Below, piece by piece: positions 14,028 through 21,701 of a stretch of 39,244 bases of DNA. Position numbers and translations under genes: made by a program. Every line of letters starts with the position of its first letter. The stretch's first letter is position 1. The notes beneath the pieces are model-generated. The model did not search any database, was not told the origin of the DNA, and was given only the letters and a program-made list of their open reading frames with translations. Origin of the DNA: a virus. The stretch covers positions 1 to 39,244 of the IMG/VR virus record IMGVR_UViG_3300027749_000239; one strand, 5' to 3'.

Positions 14028-15932
14028 ATGGCAGAAATACAACAAAATTTATTTTCAACGCTGCGCAGACTATTTAGCACAGATGTTATAATACGCAATG
14101 ACGGAGGCAATATGTTATCAGTCATGGATACAGATAATATTCAATCTAATGGAGTTATTCAGACTAATTCTCTTATTGATAGATTCCATAAAGTTTATAC
14201 AACATCTACTGCCTATGGTGTCAATCTGAATTTAGCAATGAATTATCAGTCAGCAAGGGTACAAATCTATGCTGATTATGATTCTATGGATACAGATGCA
14301 ATCATAGCGTCTGCATTAGATATTATAGCCGATGAATCAACACTAAAAAATGATCAAGGTCAAGTTTTAACAATAAGGTCTTCAGATGAGAATATACAAA
14401 AAATCCTAGAAGATCTTTTCTATTCAGTTCTTAATATTGAATTTAATCTATGGTCTTGGATACGTAATATGTGTAAGTACGGGGACTTTTACTTAAAAAT
14501 GGAGATCTCTGACAAATTTGGCGTATATAATGTAATTCCATTCTCAGCATATAATATAGTAAGACAAGAGGGATACAATCCTAATAATCCAAATGAAGTG
14601 AGATTTAAGTTTGATCCTAATGCAGCTTTAGCAGCAACTTCAGGATATACTTCAGCATTTAATAATCAAGATCCTGGAGTATGGTTTGATAATTATGAAA
14701 TGGCACATTTTAGGCTCATTGGGGACGTTAATTATCTTCCTTATGGTAGATCATACCTAGAGCCAGCAAGAAAGCTATTTAAGCAGTATACGCTCATTGA
14801 AGATGCAATGCTGATCCATAGAATTACTCGTGCTCCAGAAAGAAGAATATTTTATACGAATGTAGGAGCAATTCCTCCAAATGAAGTAGAAAATTATGTT
14901 CAAAGAATGATCAATAAGATGAAAAAAACTCCATTGATCGATCCAACCACTGGACAATACAATCTTAAATATAATCAACAAAATCTACTTGAAGACTTTA
15001 TAGTACCAGTAAGAGGTAATGATACATCTACGAGAATTGATACTGCTAAAGGACTTGAATATAATGCAATAGAAGACGTTGTATACTTTAGAGAAAAGCT
15101 ATTTGCTGCATTAAAAATACCAAAAGCTTTCATGGGATACGAGAAAGATCTTACTGGTAAAGCTACATTGGCTGCAGAAGATATTAGATTTGCTCGCACA
15201 GTTGAAAGATTGCAGAGGATTATAGTATCTGAGCTTAAGAAAATAGCATTAGTACACCTTTACGCAAATGGATATACTGATGAGGGTATGGCAAACTTTA
15301 GTCTAAGCTTAACAAACCCATCTATAATATACGATCAGGAGAGAATAGCAATGTTCAAAGAAAAGATTGATCTTGCAACTCAAGCAGTAGAAGGAGCAAT
15401 ACTACCAAAAGAGTATATATGGGAAAATATATTCCATTTATCTCCAGATTCATTCGGTGAGTTAGAGGATATGATTATTGAAGATCAAAAAAGAAAGTTC
15501 AGATATGATCAAATAGAGACAGAAGGAAATGATCCACTTGAATCTGGTACAGCGCATGGTACTCCATCTCAAATAGCAGGATTGTATGGTGGTAAACCAA
15601 CTCTAGATGTTCCAGCTGGGTATGATGAAACAAATCCAAATGAACCTGTAAAAATGCCAGGAAGACCTGAAAAATATAAGTCAATTATCGGCACTGACAA
15701 AAGTAAATTTGGCAGAGATCCAATAGGAAGAAAAGGAATGGGATCTAGTATGGAGCGTGGAGAAGATAAAGTAGAATATAAAGGGGGACCATTAAGTTTT
15801 GAAAGCACAAAAGCAGTATATCTCCAAAATATAAATGGATTGCAAAAGATGTTTTCTGGTAAAAAAGTAACGTTATTTGAAAATCAAAATGAAACTGGTG
15901 GTCTTTTAGATGAAAGAAACATTAAAGAGTAA
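14028..15932 (+). CDS. 20: Portal protein (gp20-like)
   Basis: A 634-residue protein that should form the dodecameric portal ring at the head vertex through which DNA is packaged. Recognisable gp20-type blocks include Y-A-D-Y-D-S-M-D-T-D-A-I-I-A-S-A-L-D-I-I-A-D-E, then R-I-T-R-A-P-E-R-R-I-F-Y-T-N-V-G, and K-I-P-K-A-F-M-G-Y-E. These match T4-like portals from marine phages. T4 gp20 is 524 residues; the extra length is mostly a Gly/Pro/charged C-terminal tail (~residues 500-634) that looks disordered. The gene follows the terminase by 11 bases without a promoter-like element, so the two are probably co-transcribed. Confidence 0.93.
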   Translation: MAEIQQNLFSTLRRLFSTDVIIRNDGGNMLSVMDTDNIQSNGVIQTNSLIDRFHKVYTTSTAYGVNLNLAMNYQSARVQIYADYDSMDTDAIIASALDIIADESTLKNDQGQVLTIRSSDENIQKILEDLFYSVLNIEFNLWSWIRNMCKYGDFYLKMEISDKFGVYNVIPFSAYNIVRQEGYNPNNPNEVRFKFDPNAALAATSGYTSAFNNQDPGVWFDNYEMAHFRLIGDVNYLPYGRSYLEPARKLFKQYTLIEDAMLIHRITRAPERRIFYTNVGAIPPNEVENYVQRMINKMKKTPLIDPTTGQYNLKYNQQNLLEDFIVPVRGNDTSTRIDTAKGLEYNAIEDVVYFREKLFAALKIPKAFMGYEKDLTGKATLAAEDIRFARTVERLQRIIVSELKKIALVHLYANGYTDEGMANFSLSLTNPSIIYDQERIAMFKEKIDLATQAVEGAILPKEYIWENIFHLSPDSFGELEDMIIEDQKRKFRYDQIETEGNDPLESGTAHGTPSQIAGLYGGKPTLDVPAGYDETNPNEPVKMPGRPEKYKSIIGTDKSKFGRDPIGRKGMGSSMERGEDKVEYKGGPLSFESTKAVYLQNINGLQKMFSGKKVTLFENQNETGGLLDERNIKE

Positions 15933-15953
15933 ACATACGACGCATAATTAGAT

Positions 15954-15962
15954 ATATTTATA
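15954..15962 (+). promoter_or_regulatory. Putative late promoter element (ATATTTATA), overlapping a T4-type TATAAATA
   Basis: GATATATTTATAAATAG; the core ends 19 bases before the ATG at 15982. A forward TATAAATA lies at 15959-15966, so either orientation of the motif could be read here. Confidence 0.62.
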
Positions 15963-15981
15963 AATAGAATCGATCCAATAC

Positions 15982-16839
15982 ATGGCATCATTAAAACACT
16001 CAAAATATAGAAATTCTGGTATACTTTTTGAATTGCTAGTTAGACAAACGACTGCAGATTTTATTGCTAATAAAGAATCAAAAGCAGTAAAGATACTCAA
16101 AAAGTATTTTACAAATACAGAACTAGGCAAGGAATATGCTCTTTATAATAGCATAGTTACAAGCCCAAGACTTACAGAATCAAAAGCAGAGATGCTAATT
16201 TCAACGATTCTAGAGCAGTATAGCAAACTTGACAAAGAATCAATACAAAAATTAAAATATAATCTTATAAGAGAAATCAAATCTGGTTATGATATAGATG
16301 ATTTTTTCAAAGCTAAAGTAGATAATTACAAAACATTAGCAGCAATATACAATACGCTTGAATCTCAGAATACAAAAGAGGTAGATATTAAGCAAGTCTT
16401 TTTAAATAAGGTAGTAGTACTTGAGCATGTAACAAAATCAAAGCTTGAAGATATGCCAGCTTCGAAAAGCATTATGGAAGAATTAATGCAAGAAGACAAA
16501 GAAATAAGATTACTAACATACAAAATACTAGTAGAGAAATTTAACCAAAAGTATGATGGAATGTCAGTAAGACAAAAAGATATTCTAAATACCTATATTA
16601 CTAGCATATCAAATACAACAAAACTTAATTCTTACGTAAACCAGCAACTTACAGAAATAAAATCAGATATACTAAAGCTTTCAAAAAAAGTAACAGATCC
16701 TGTAATAAAAATAAAGCTAGATGAAGTTGTAAAGCTAGTTCAACCTATAAAAGAAGGAAAAAGAGTAAAAGACGAAACAATATCAGGTCTATTACAATAT
16801 GTAGATCTTCTAGAAGAACTTAAAAAAATAGACAAATGA
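15982..16839 (+). CDS. Conserved T4-like head-region protein of unknown function
   Basis: A 285-residue, almost wholly helical, Lys/Glu-rich protein opening M-A-S-L-K-H-S-K-Y-R-N-S-G-I-L-F-E-L-L-V-R-Q. I recall similar openings in uncharacterised proteins next to portal genes of environmental T4-like phages. It contains long helix-forming stretches and a C-terminal L-L-Q-Y-V-D-L-L-E-E-L-K-K-I. Position between portal and prohead protease suggests a prohead-core or scaffold-associated role, but no experimental function is known to me. It has its own promoter-like element, and its TGA overlaps the next start as ATGA. Confidence 0.72.
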   Translation: MASLKHSKYRNSGILFELLVRQTTADFIANKESKAVKILKKYFTNTELGKEYALYNSIVTSPRLTESKAEMLISTILEQYSKLDKESIQKLKYNLIREIKSGYDIDDFFKAKVDNYKTLAAIYNTLESQNTKEVDIKQVFLNKVVVLEHVTKSKLEDMPASKSIMEELMQEDKEIRLLTYKILVEKFNQKYDGMSVRQKDILNTYITSISNTTKLNSYVNQQLTEIKSDILKLSKKVTDPVIKIKLDEVVKLVQPIKEGKRVKDETISGLLQYVDLLEELKKIDK

Positions 16840-17777
16840 GTGATATGCAGTCAATGGTAGATAAGATGCGCAGTGATGAACATCAACCTAGCCAAGAAGA
16901 ACAAGATATGGCAGAGCAGCTCATAGATATGTTACTAGCAGCTGTAGAATCTGGAAAGTTAACTGCAGAACAAGCTAAGGATATTATTCGTAAAGCTCCA
17001 AATACAATGGATGAAATGTCTGCAACTGGGGGTGGAGTGGGATCTGGAGGAGCAATTTTTACACCTGGATCTGGAATGGCATATGCACAAGCATTAGATA
17101 AGCCAAAGAAAAAGATGAAAGAAGGTCTAACATCATCTACTCCAGGTATAGACGTTACAAGCAGATATTCAACTTCTAAAAAAAGTGCTATAACTGGAGA
17201 TGGACAAGATGTAGAAGATGGTGATGATGTATACTATAGAGGATATCCTATGGTAATACAAAAAGTATATCAAAAAGGTGGAAGTATATATCTAAAAGCG
17301 TATAGCTCTGAAGAAGACACAACAACCGATGATATAGCTAGTAGATTTAAATCAAACCCACCATCAACAAAAGAATCAAAAGATAAAGAATCAAAGCTTG
17401 CAGCAGGTAAACTCAAAAAGAATTATGCTGTTGATAAGTTTGGATTCAAGCCGGCCCCTTCAATACCCAATCGCCCATCCACAGGAGGATTTCAATACAA
17501 AGACTTATGGGCAGAATCTCATACTCTAGATGAAAATTATTCTAGATTTAGAAAAGCTGTGCGTGAAAGAGATAATACAGGACAATATCATACCGGAGTA
17601 GGCATTGTAAGAAAAAAACTTGCTGAGGTAGATAAAATGATGGAATATCTTGCAACCCTAAAAAGTGATTTATCAACTGCTGGAATGGTAAATGAAACTT
17701 CTCACACAAAGAAATCTTTAGAGAAGATGACAGAAATGATAAAAAACATTTACGCTAAACATAAAAAACTAAAATAG
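16836..17777 (+). CDS. Hypothetical prohead-region protein
   Basis: A 313-residue protein, translationally coupled to its upstream neighbour by a four-base overlap. The N-terminal ~60 residues form an acidic helical segment (M-A-E-Q-L-I-D-M-L-L-A-A-V-E-S-G-K-L-T). A Gly-rich linker (A-T-G-G-G-V-G-S-G-G-A-I-F) follows, then a short strand-rich domain (D-V-Y-Y-R-G-Y-P-M-V-I-Q-K-V-Y-Q-K-G-G-S). A C-terminal helical module carries T-L-D-E-N-Y-S-R-F-R-K-A-V and T-G-Q-Y-H-T-G-V-G-I-V-R-K-K-L. That last module seems conserved among T4-like head-region proteins. A scaffold or internal-core role is inferred from position only. Confidence 0.7.
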   Translation: MSDMQSMVDKMRSDEHQPSQEEQDMAEQLIDMLLAAVESGKLTAEQAKDIIRKAPNTMDEMSATGGGVGSGGAIFTPGSGMAYAQALDKPKKKMKEGLTSSTPGIDVTSRYSTSKKSAITGDGQDVEDGDDVYYRGYPMVIQKVYQKGGSIYLKAYSSEEDTTTDDIASRFKSNPPSTKESKDKESKLAAGKLKKNYAVDKFGFKPAPSIPNRPSTGGFQYKDLWAESHTLDENYSRFRKAVRERDNTGQYHTGVGIVRKKLAEVDKMMEYLATLKSDLSTAGMVNETSHTKKSLEKMTEMIKNIYAKHKKLK

Positions 17778-17780
17778 TAT

Positions 17781-17909
17781 ATGGCAAAACCGGGTACTAC
17801 AGGCAGTGGAAATAAAACCACATTTGGGGCAAGAAAATTAGGAGTAGCAAAAAAATCATATAATAAACATACTCCAAGACCAAAAAAATATAGAGGACAA
17901 GGTCGATAG
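17781..17909 (+). CDS. Small basic protein (42 residues)
   Basis: A short Lys/Arg/Gly-rich protein, M-A-K-P-G-T-T-G-S-G-N-K-T-T-F-G-A-R-K-L and onward, ending in K-Y-R-G-Q-G-R. It begins in the junction TAG-TAT-ATG, which is identical to those at 3819/3823 and 38613/38617; this supports it as a real gene despite its size. Its charge suggests binding to DNA or to acidic scaffold proteins in the prohead. The family is not recognised with certainty. A promoter-like element starts four bases after its stop codon. Confidence 0.7.
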   Translation: MAKPGTTGSGNKTTFGARKLGVAKKSYNKHTPRPKKYRGQGR

Positions 17910-17912
17910 TCA

Positions 17913-17921
17913 ATATTTATT
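17913..17921 (+). promoter_or_regulatory. Putative late promoter element (ATATTTATT)
   Basis: CAATATTTATTACTAAA; the core ends 17 bases before the ATG at 17939. Confidence 0.55.
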
Positions 17922-17938
17922 ACTAAAAATACAAAAAC

Positions 17939-19408
17939 ATGACAGTAGCAAACCTATTTGCGAAACATAGAGCTGGAGAAGTATCTAAAGAGAAGTTTCT
18001 TTATGAAGTTCGTAAAGACTTCCAGCTTCCATATATAAGCAATCTGACTTCATATGATGATGCAATCAAAATATTAAAGCAAAAATCTGTGATTAAAGAA
18101 GCAGAATCTATAGATAAATCTATAGATACTAGTGGTAAATATAATGTAGTGCTAACAAATGGAGAAAAGTATAATAATGTTACTTTTATATCACGCGACT
18201 CTTTTAAGACTGAGGACGGAAAATCAATGATGCATCAGCATATTAAGTCATCAAAGGTATCTGGAGGATTGGAAGAAGCAGAAAGCTCACAAGTAAAGGT
18301 GGGAGATACATACGCATATTCAATGGCTCCTGGAGATACTTTGACTATTAATTCTATAAATGGAGATGATATGAAAGTAACAACCCTACAAAAAGGAAAG
18401 AAATATAGTGGAGAAGAGACTAAGTCTTGGGTAGAAATGGCAATTAGACAGGGTCTATTAAAACTAAAAGAAGCTAAATCTCCAAAAAAAATTATAAAAG
18501 AGCAAGAAGATCTACACCTTACAATAGATAGATTAAATCCTATTTTAGTAAATAAAGCTGTAAATGTAGAACTTGCAAAGCTTCCAGAAATAAACGCAGC
18601 AGTATACCAAAAGACTCTCGAGAAAGTAGTAAATAAACTCAAGAAAGATCCAAGGTGCTATGATGATGTATTTGTGGCAAATGCAAAGCAGATTAATAAA
18701 GAAGATGAAAAAAGAAAAATGGTGCCAGTAAAAAAGGAACTTAAAGATCCGCACCATCAGATGAAGTCTCCAAAAGGTCTAGAAAAGCATAAGTCAAATA
18801 CAAAAGCTTCGAAGACTGAAAATAAAAAAGGAAAGCCAAAAGGAGTAAAGGAAATGTCAAGTCATGCAAAAGGTCATAAAGGCATGAAGCAGATGAAACA
18901 GCCTGAAAAAAAGCACAGGGTAATGGAGGCTATAGAGACTTTTTTAAAGAAAAAGCTAACTGAGGATAGTCATCATGTATACGGAATAGGCATGGGAGTA
19001 GAAACGCCAGATGGTCCTGGAACTGTAAAAGCAATAGTAGGATCAACGCTTACTGTAGAATTAGGAGAAGGCAAACATAAGGACTATCAGATGAATATTA
19101 TCAACCACCACTCTGGACATCATGACAGCGTTCCAAATGAGCTTGATAATGCAAAGATAAAGAAATTTGACGCAAAAGCAAAACCCGGAGTAAAAACGAT
19201 GGATGAGAAAAAGGACGATGTGATCAAAAAAGTAATGGAGTTCCTTAAAAAGAAAAAGAAGACAAGAGAAGTAGATGAAGTCGCCACAGCTAAAACTACA
19301 GACTCTGCTCATAATCAAGCAGTGCAAAATAAATTAAATAAAGTTCAAGGATCAGCAAAAGCAGATCTGCAAAAAGCTTTTAATTCAGGACAAGCAATAG
19401 ATCTATAA
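17939..19408 (+). CDS. Large charged prohead-core candidate
   Basis: A 489-residue protein rich in Lys, Glu and His. The N-terminal ~55 residues (F-A-K-H-R-A-G-E-V-S-K-E-K-F-L-Y-E-V-R-K-D) form a helical module. Residues ~65-110 and ~355-380 contain short barrel-like strands (Y-N-V-V-L-T-N-G-E-K-Y; V-E-T-P-D-G-P-G-T-V-K-A-I-V-G). Residues ~265-310 are a very basic, His-rich linker. Several x-x-E sites (V-I-K-E, L-K-E, V-M-E) could be cut by the prohead protease. It lies directly before the gp21 gene and is joined to it by TAA-T-ATG. An internal-core function is likely but not shown. Confidence 0.68.
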   Translation: MTVANLFAKHRAGEVSKEKFLYEVRKDFQLPYISNLTSYDDAIKILKQKSVIKEAESIDKSIDTSGKYNVVLTNGEKYNNVTFISRDSFKTEDGKSMMHQHIKSSKVSGGLEEAESSQVKVGDTYAYSMAPGDTLTINSINGDDMKVTTLQKGKKYSGEETKSWVEMAIRQGLLKLKEAKSPKKIIKEQEDLHLTIDRLNPILVNKAVNVELAKLPEINAAVYQKTLEKVVNKLKKDPRCYDDVFVANAKQINKEDEKRKMVPVKKELKDPHHQMKSPKGLEKHKSNTKASKTENKKGKPKGVKEMSSHAKGHKGMKQMKQPEKKHRVMEAIETFLKKKLTEDSHHVYGIGMGVETPDGPGTVKAIVGSTLTVELGEGKHKDYQMNIINHHSGHHDSVPNELDNAKIKKFDAKAKPGVKTMDEKKDDVIKKVMEFLKKKKKTREVDEVATAKTTDSAHNQAVQNKLNKVQGSAKADLQKAFNSGQAIDL

Positions 19409-19409
19409 T

Positions 19410-20039
19410 ATGAAACCACAACTTCTCATAGAGTATTCAGTATTTAAACCGCTTAGTCACCTTAAAGAAGGACTTCGTGGAAATAGTAATATGATAGTTG
19501 TTGGTAAGCTGTCTTCTGCTGATATTCCCAATGCAAATCGTAGAATATATCCGCATGATATCCTTATGTCTCAAGCACAGAAATATGCTGAAGGGCCTAT
19601 AAAAGAAAGAAGAGCGTTTGGAGAACTTGATCATCCAGAGACAAGCATAATTAATCTAAAGAACGTAAGCCATAATATCATGGAAATATGGTGGGAAGGC
19701 AAAGATCTATATGGCAGAGTTGAAATACTCCCTACACCATCTGGAAACATCTTAAAAACGTTACTTGAGAATAATCTATCAGTTGGTATATCCTCTAGAG
19801 CAATGGGATCAGTAACTCAGATAGGAGAAGGGTTAGTACAGGTAGAAGATGATTTAGATCTTATAGGTTGGGATTTTGTTTCGACGCCAAGTAACTGGGG
19901 AAGTTATATGTATCCTGAAGTTAAAAATAATTTAAAAGAATCAGTGGATTATTCTCTAAAAGAAAATAAATATAGCAGAGCTAGTAAGTTAATTTCAGAA
20001 ATTATCTGTTCACAGTCGGGGATTTGCTGTATTAATTAA
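19410..20039 (+). CDS. 21: Prohead core protease (gp21-like)
   Basis: A 209-residue serine protease of the herpesvirus-assemblin/T4 gp21 type that should mature the prohead by cutting scaffold, capsid and internal proteins after hydrophobic-x-Glu. Visible motifs are R-A-F-G-E-L-D-H-P-E with catalytic His75 and L-S-V-G-I-S-S-R-A-M-G-S with catalytic Ser at 128 or 129. A W-D-F-V-S-T-P-S-N segment follows and is also conserved. The N-terminus M-K-P-Q-L-L-I-E-Y offers a self-cleavage site (L-I-E). It sits directly before scaffold and capsid genes, as in T4. A strong terminator follows at 20064. Confidence 0.93.
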   Translation: MKPQLLIEYSVFKPLSHLKEGLRGNSNMIVVGKLSSADIPNANRRIYPHDILMSQAQKYAEGPIKERRAFGELDHPETSIINLKNVSHNIMEIWWEGKDLYGRVEILPTPSGNILKTLLENNLSVGISSRAMGSVTQIGEGLVQVEDDLDLIGWDFVSTPSNWGSYMYPEVKNNLKESVDYSLKENKYSRASKLISEIICSQSGICCIN

Positions 20040-20063
20040 ATAATATACAAATAAAAATGATAG

Positions 20064-20090
20064 AATACGTCTTTTTGACGTATTTTTTTT
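20064..20090 (+). terminator. Intrinsic terminator after gp21
   Basis: Stem AATACGTC (20064-20071) and GACGTATT (20077-20084), loop TTTTT, followed by an eight-T run overlapping the stem base. It separates the protease unit from the scaffold/capsid unit. Confidence 0.85.
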
Positions 20091-20119
20091 GTCAAAACTC
20101 GATTCTCGTCAAAAGTTGT

Positions 20120-20128
20120 ATATTTATC
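20120..20128 (+). promoter_or_regulatory. Putative late promoter element (ATATTTATC) for scaffold and capsid genes
   Basis: GTATATTTATCATC, about 97 bases before the ATG at 20226. This is by far the longest spacing of any copy, so the mRNA should carry a leader of about 90 bases. Confidence 0.55.
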
Positions 20129-20135
20129 ATCAGAT

Positions 20136-20199
20136 GCGTCTTCCCAATATGACGCTATTACATTAATTTCCCATATCGTTCCAATCCGCAATGAACGAT
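20136..20199 (+). promoter_or_regulatory. Structured 5' leader of the scaffold/capsid mRNA
   Basis: Two hairpins can form between the promoter and the start codon: GCGTC/GACGC (20136-20140 with 20151-20155) and ATCGTTC/GAACGAT (20175-20181 with 20193-20199). After them the sequence is an unstructured A-rich run up to ATG 20226. Most other units here have leaders of only 10-20 bases, so a stabilising or regulatory role is inferred for this highly expressed unit. The rest of the 20040-20225 gap holds the terminator and promoter listed separately. Confidence 0.5.
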
Positions 20200-20225
20200 T
20201 AAGATCCAAAAAACTTTAAAAAAGT

Positions 20226-21662
20226 ATGGAAACTATTTACACTCAGGCTGTTGCTGATGCAAAAGCAGTTCGTGAAAGCGCCATGGCCAACGCTAAAGCT
20301 GCAATTCAAGAAGCATTCGAGCCAAAAATCAAAGCGATGTTGAAGAAACACATCGTAGAATCAGAAGAAGAAATGGACGAAGCAGAGCATATCGTTCATA
20401 CAAAAAAATCCGCTCGTGCAAGTCAAGCAGGTTACAAGCATGCTTCAGCTCCTAAAGGTGCTATTGAAGATCTCGAAGAATACGACGAGTTTGAAGAAAG
20501 CGAAAAAATGAATGAAGGTTCATTTACATTTAGTTACAATGATTCTGAATATGTTCAAGAGTTATTAGATGATGCTGGAATTAAAGCTATGGCAAAACCT
20601 GGAACTTTTGATGATGAAGTGGAAGTATCTGGTGATGCTAAAGCAATAAAACAAGCTAAAAAAATATTAGGTGATGAATTCGATTTAGGTATGGACGAAG
20701 CTGAACACATTGTACACACTAGCAAATCAAAACGCGCTGGTCTAAATAGATTCAAGCATGCTCTAGCTCCTAAAGGTGCTATCGAAGATCTCGAAGAAGA
20801 TGAGTATGCTGGTGAAATGGATGAAGAAGATCCAGGTAATTTAGATGAAAAGTATCTTGATGAGATCCTAGACGAACTTGAATCTATGGACGAGGCCGAA
20901 GAACTTGATGAAGCTGAAGAAATGGATGAAGCTGAAGAAGAATCAGAAGAAGAGTCTGAAGGCGAAGAAGAAGATGAAGATGGTGAAGAAACATCAGAAG
21001 AAGACACTAAAGTCGTTGATGTAACACTCGGAGATCTTGTAAATGCAATCAAAGCTGCAATGGCTGGCCACGAAGGTGGAGAAGGTGCTGAAGGTGGAGA
21101 AGACGAAGTTTCTCTTGATGAAATCTTAGCTGAACTTGAAGACGAAGGTGAAGAAGATGAACTCGAAGAAGTAGGGGTAATCGCAGCTGCAAATCCAAAT
21201 GATCCAGATGCAGGAAAGAATTTCTATATCGACAAATCTGGAAAAAAAATTGCAATAGATCCAAAAACAGGTAAACCTCCAGTAAAAGCATCAGAAAAAG
21301 AAACTGCATATAAAAAAGAACTAGCTGAAGCTAAGAAAGCAATCGATTCAATGAGAGCAGAGCTAAACGAGATAAACCTCCTTAACGCTAAATTGCTTTA
21401 TGTTAATAAGATCTTCAAATCTAAGTCTCTTACAGAAGCTCAAAAAGTAAAGGTCCTGAATGCATTCGATAGAGCAACATCAGTAAAAGAAGTTAAAAAT
21501 ACCTTCAATACTATTAGAGAGTCAATCTCAGTTGCACCAAAGAAACAATTAAAAGAGTCCTTCTCAGGATTTGCATCTAAGCCAACAGGTGGAGCTCCAA
21601 AAGGAAATACATTGGAATCTGATCCTTTCATAGCAAGAATGCAAAAATTAGCAGGTCTATAA
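20226..21662 (+). CDS. 22: Prohead core scaffolding protein (gp22-like)
   Basis: A 478-residue, strongly acidic, helical protein between the protease and major capsid genes, matching the place and character of T4 gp22, which fills the prohead and is then degraded by gp21. Candidate cleavage sites include A-I-Q-E-A near residue 29. Residues 50-85 and 156-191 are copies of one 36-residue unit (M-D-E-A-E-H-I-V-H-T ... A-P-K-G-A-I-E-D-L-E-E), 28 of 36 identical. Residues ~195-270 are a low-complexity Glu/Asp block. The C-terminal region (L-N-E-I-N-L-L-N-A-K-L-L-Y-V-N-K-I-F) resembles the conserved end of phage scaffolds. It is longer than T4 gp22 (269 residues), largely because of the acidic and repeat segments. 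Confidence 0.85.
   Translation: METIYTQAVADAKAVRESAMANAKAAIQEAFEPKIKAMLKKHIVESEEEMDEAEHIVHTKKSARASQAGYKHASAPKGAIEDLEEYDEFEESEKMNEGSFTFSYNDSEYVQELLDDAGIKAMAKPGTFDDEVEVSGDAKAIKQAKKILGDEFDLGMDEAEHIVHTSKSKRAGLNRFKHALAPKGAIEDLEEDEYAGEMDEEDPGNLDEKYLDEILDELESMDEAEELDEAEEMDEAEEESEEESEGEEEDEDGEETSEEDTKVVDVTLGDLVNAIKAAMAGHEGGEGAEGGEDEVSLDEILAELEDEGEEDELEEVGVIAAANPNDPDAGKNFYIDKSGKKIAIDPKTGKPPVKASEKETAYKKELAEAKKAIDSMRAELNEINLLNAKLLYVNKIFKSKSLTEAQKVKVLNAFDRATSVKEVKNTFNTIRESISVAPKKQLKESFSGFASKPTGGAPKGNTLESDPFIARMQKLAGL
20373..20480 (+). repeat. Intragenic duplication in the scaffold gene, copy 1
   Basis: Encodes the 36-residue unit at residues 50-85 of the scaffold; copy 2 is at 20691-20798. The copies differ at many synonymous positions, so the duplication is not recent. 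Confidence 0.85.
20691..20798 (+). repeat. Intragenic duplication in the scaffold gene, copy 2
   Basis: Encodes residues 156-191, with 28 of 36 residues identical to copy 1 (20373-20480). Confidence 0.85.
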
Positions 21663-21701
21663 TTTAGAAACAAAATTTAAAAACAAAAAACAAATAACAA
21701 A

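Noticed and set aside
20555-21309. Long reverse-strand frames opposite the scaffold gene (20555-21052, 21049-21309)
   Set aside because: They are Ser-rich or Leu-rich mirror images of the Glu/Asp repeat block, as expected from GAA/GAT-rich DNA, with no start context or promoter.
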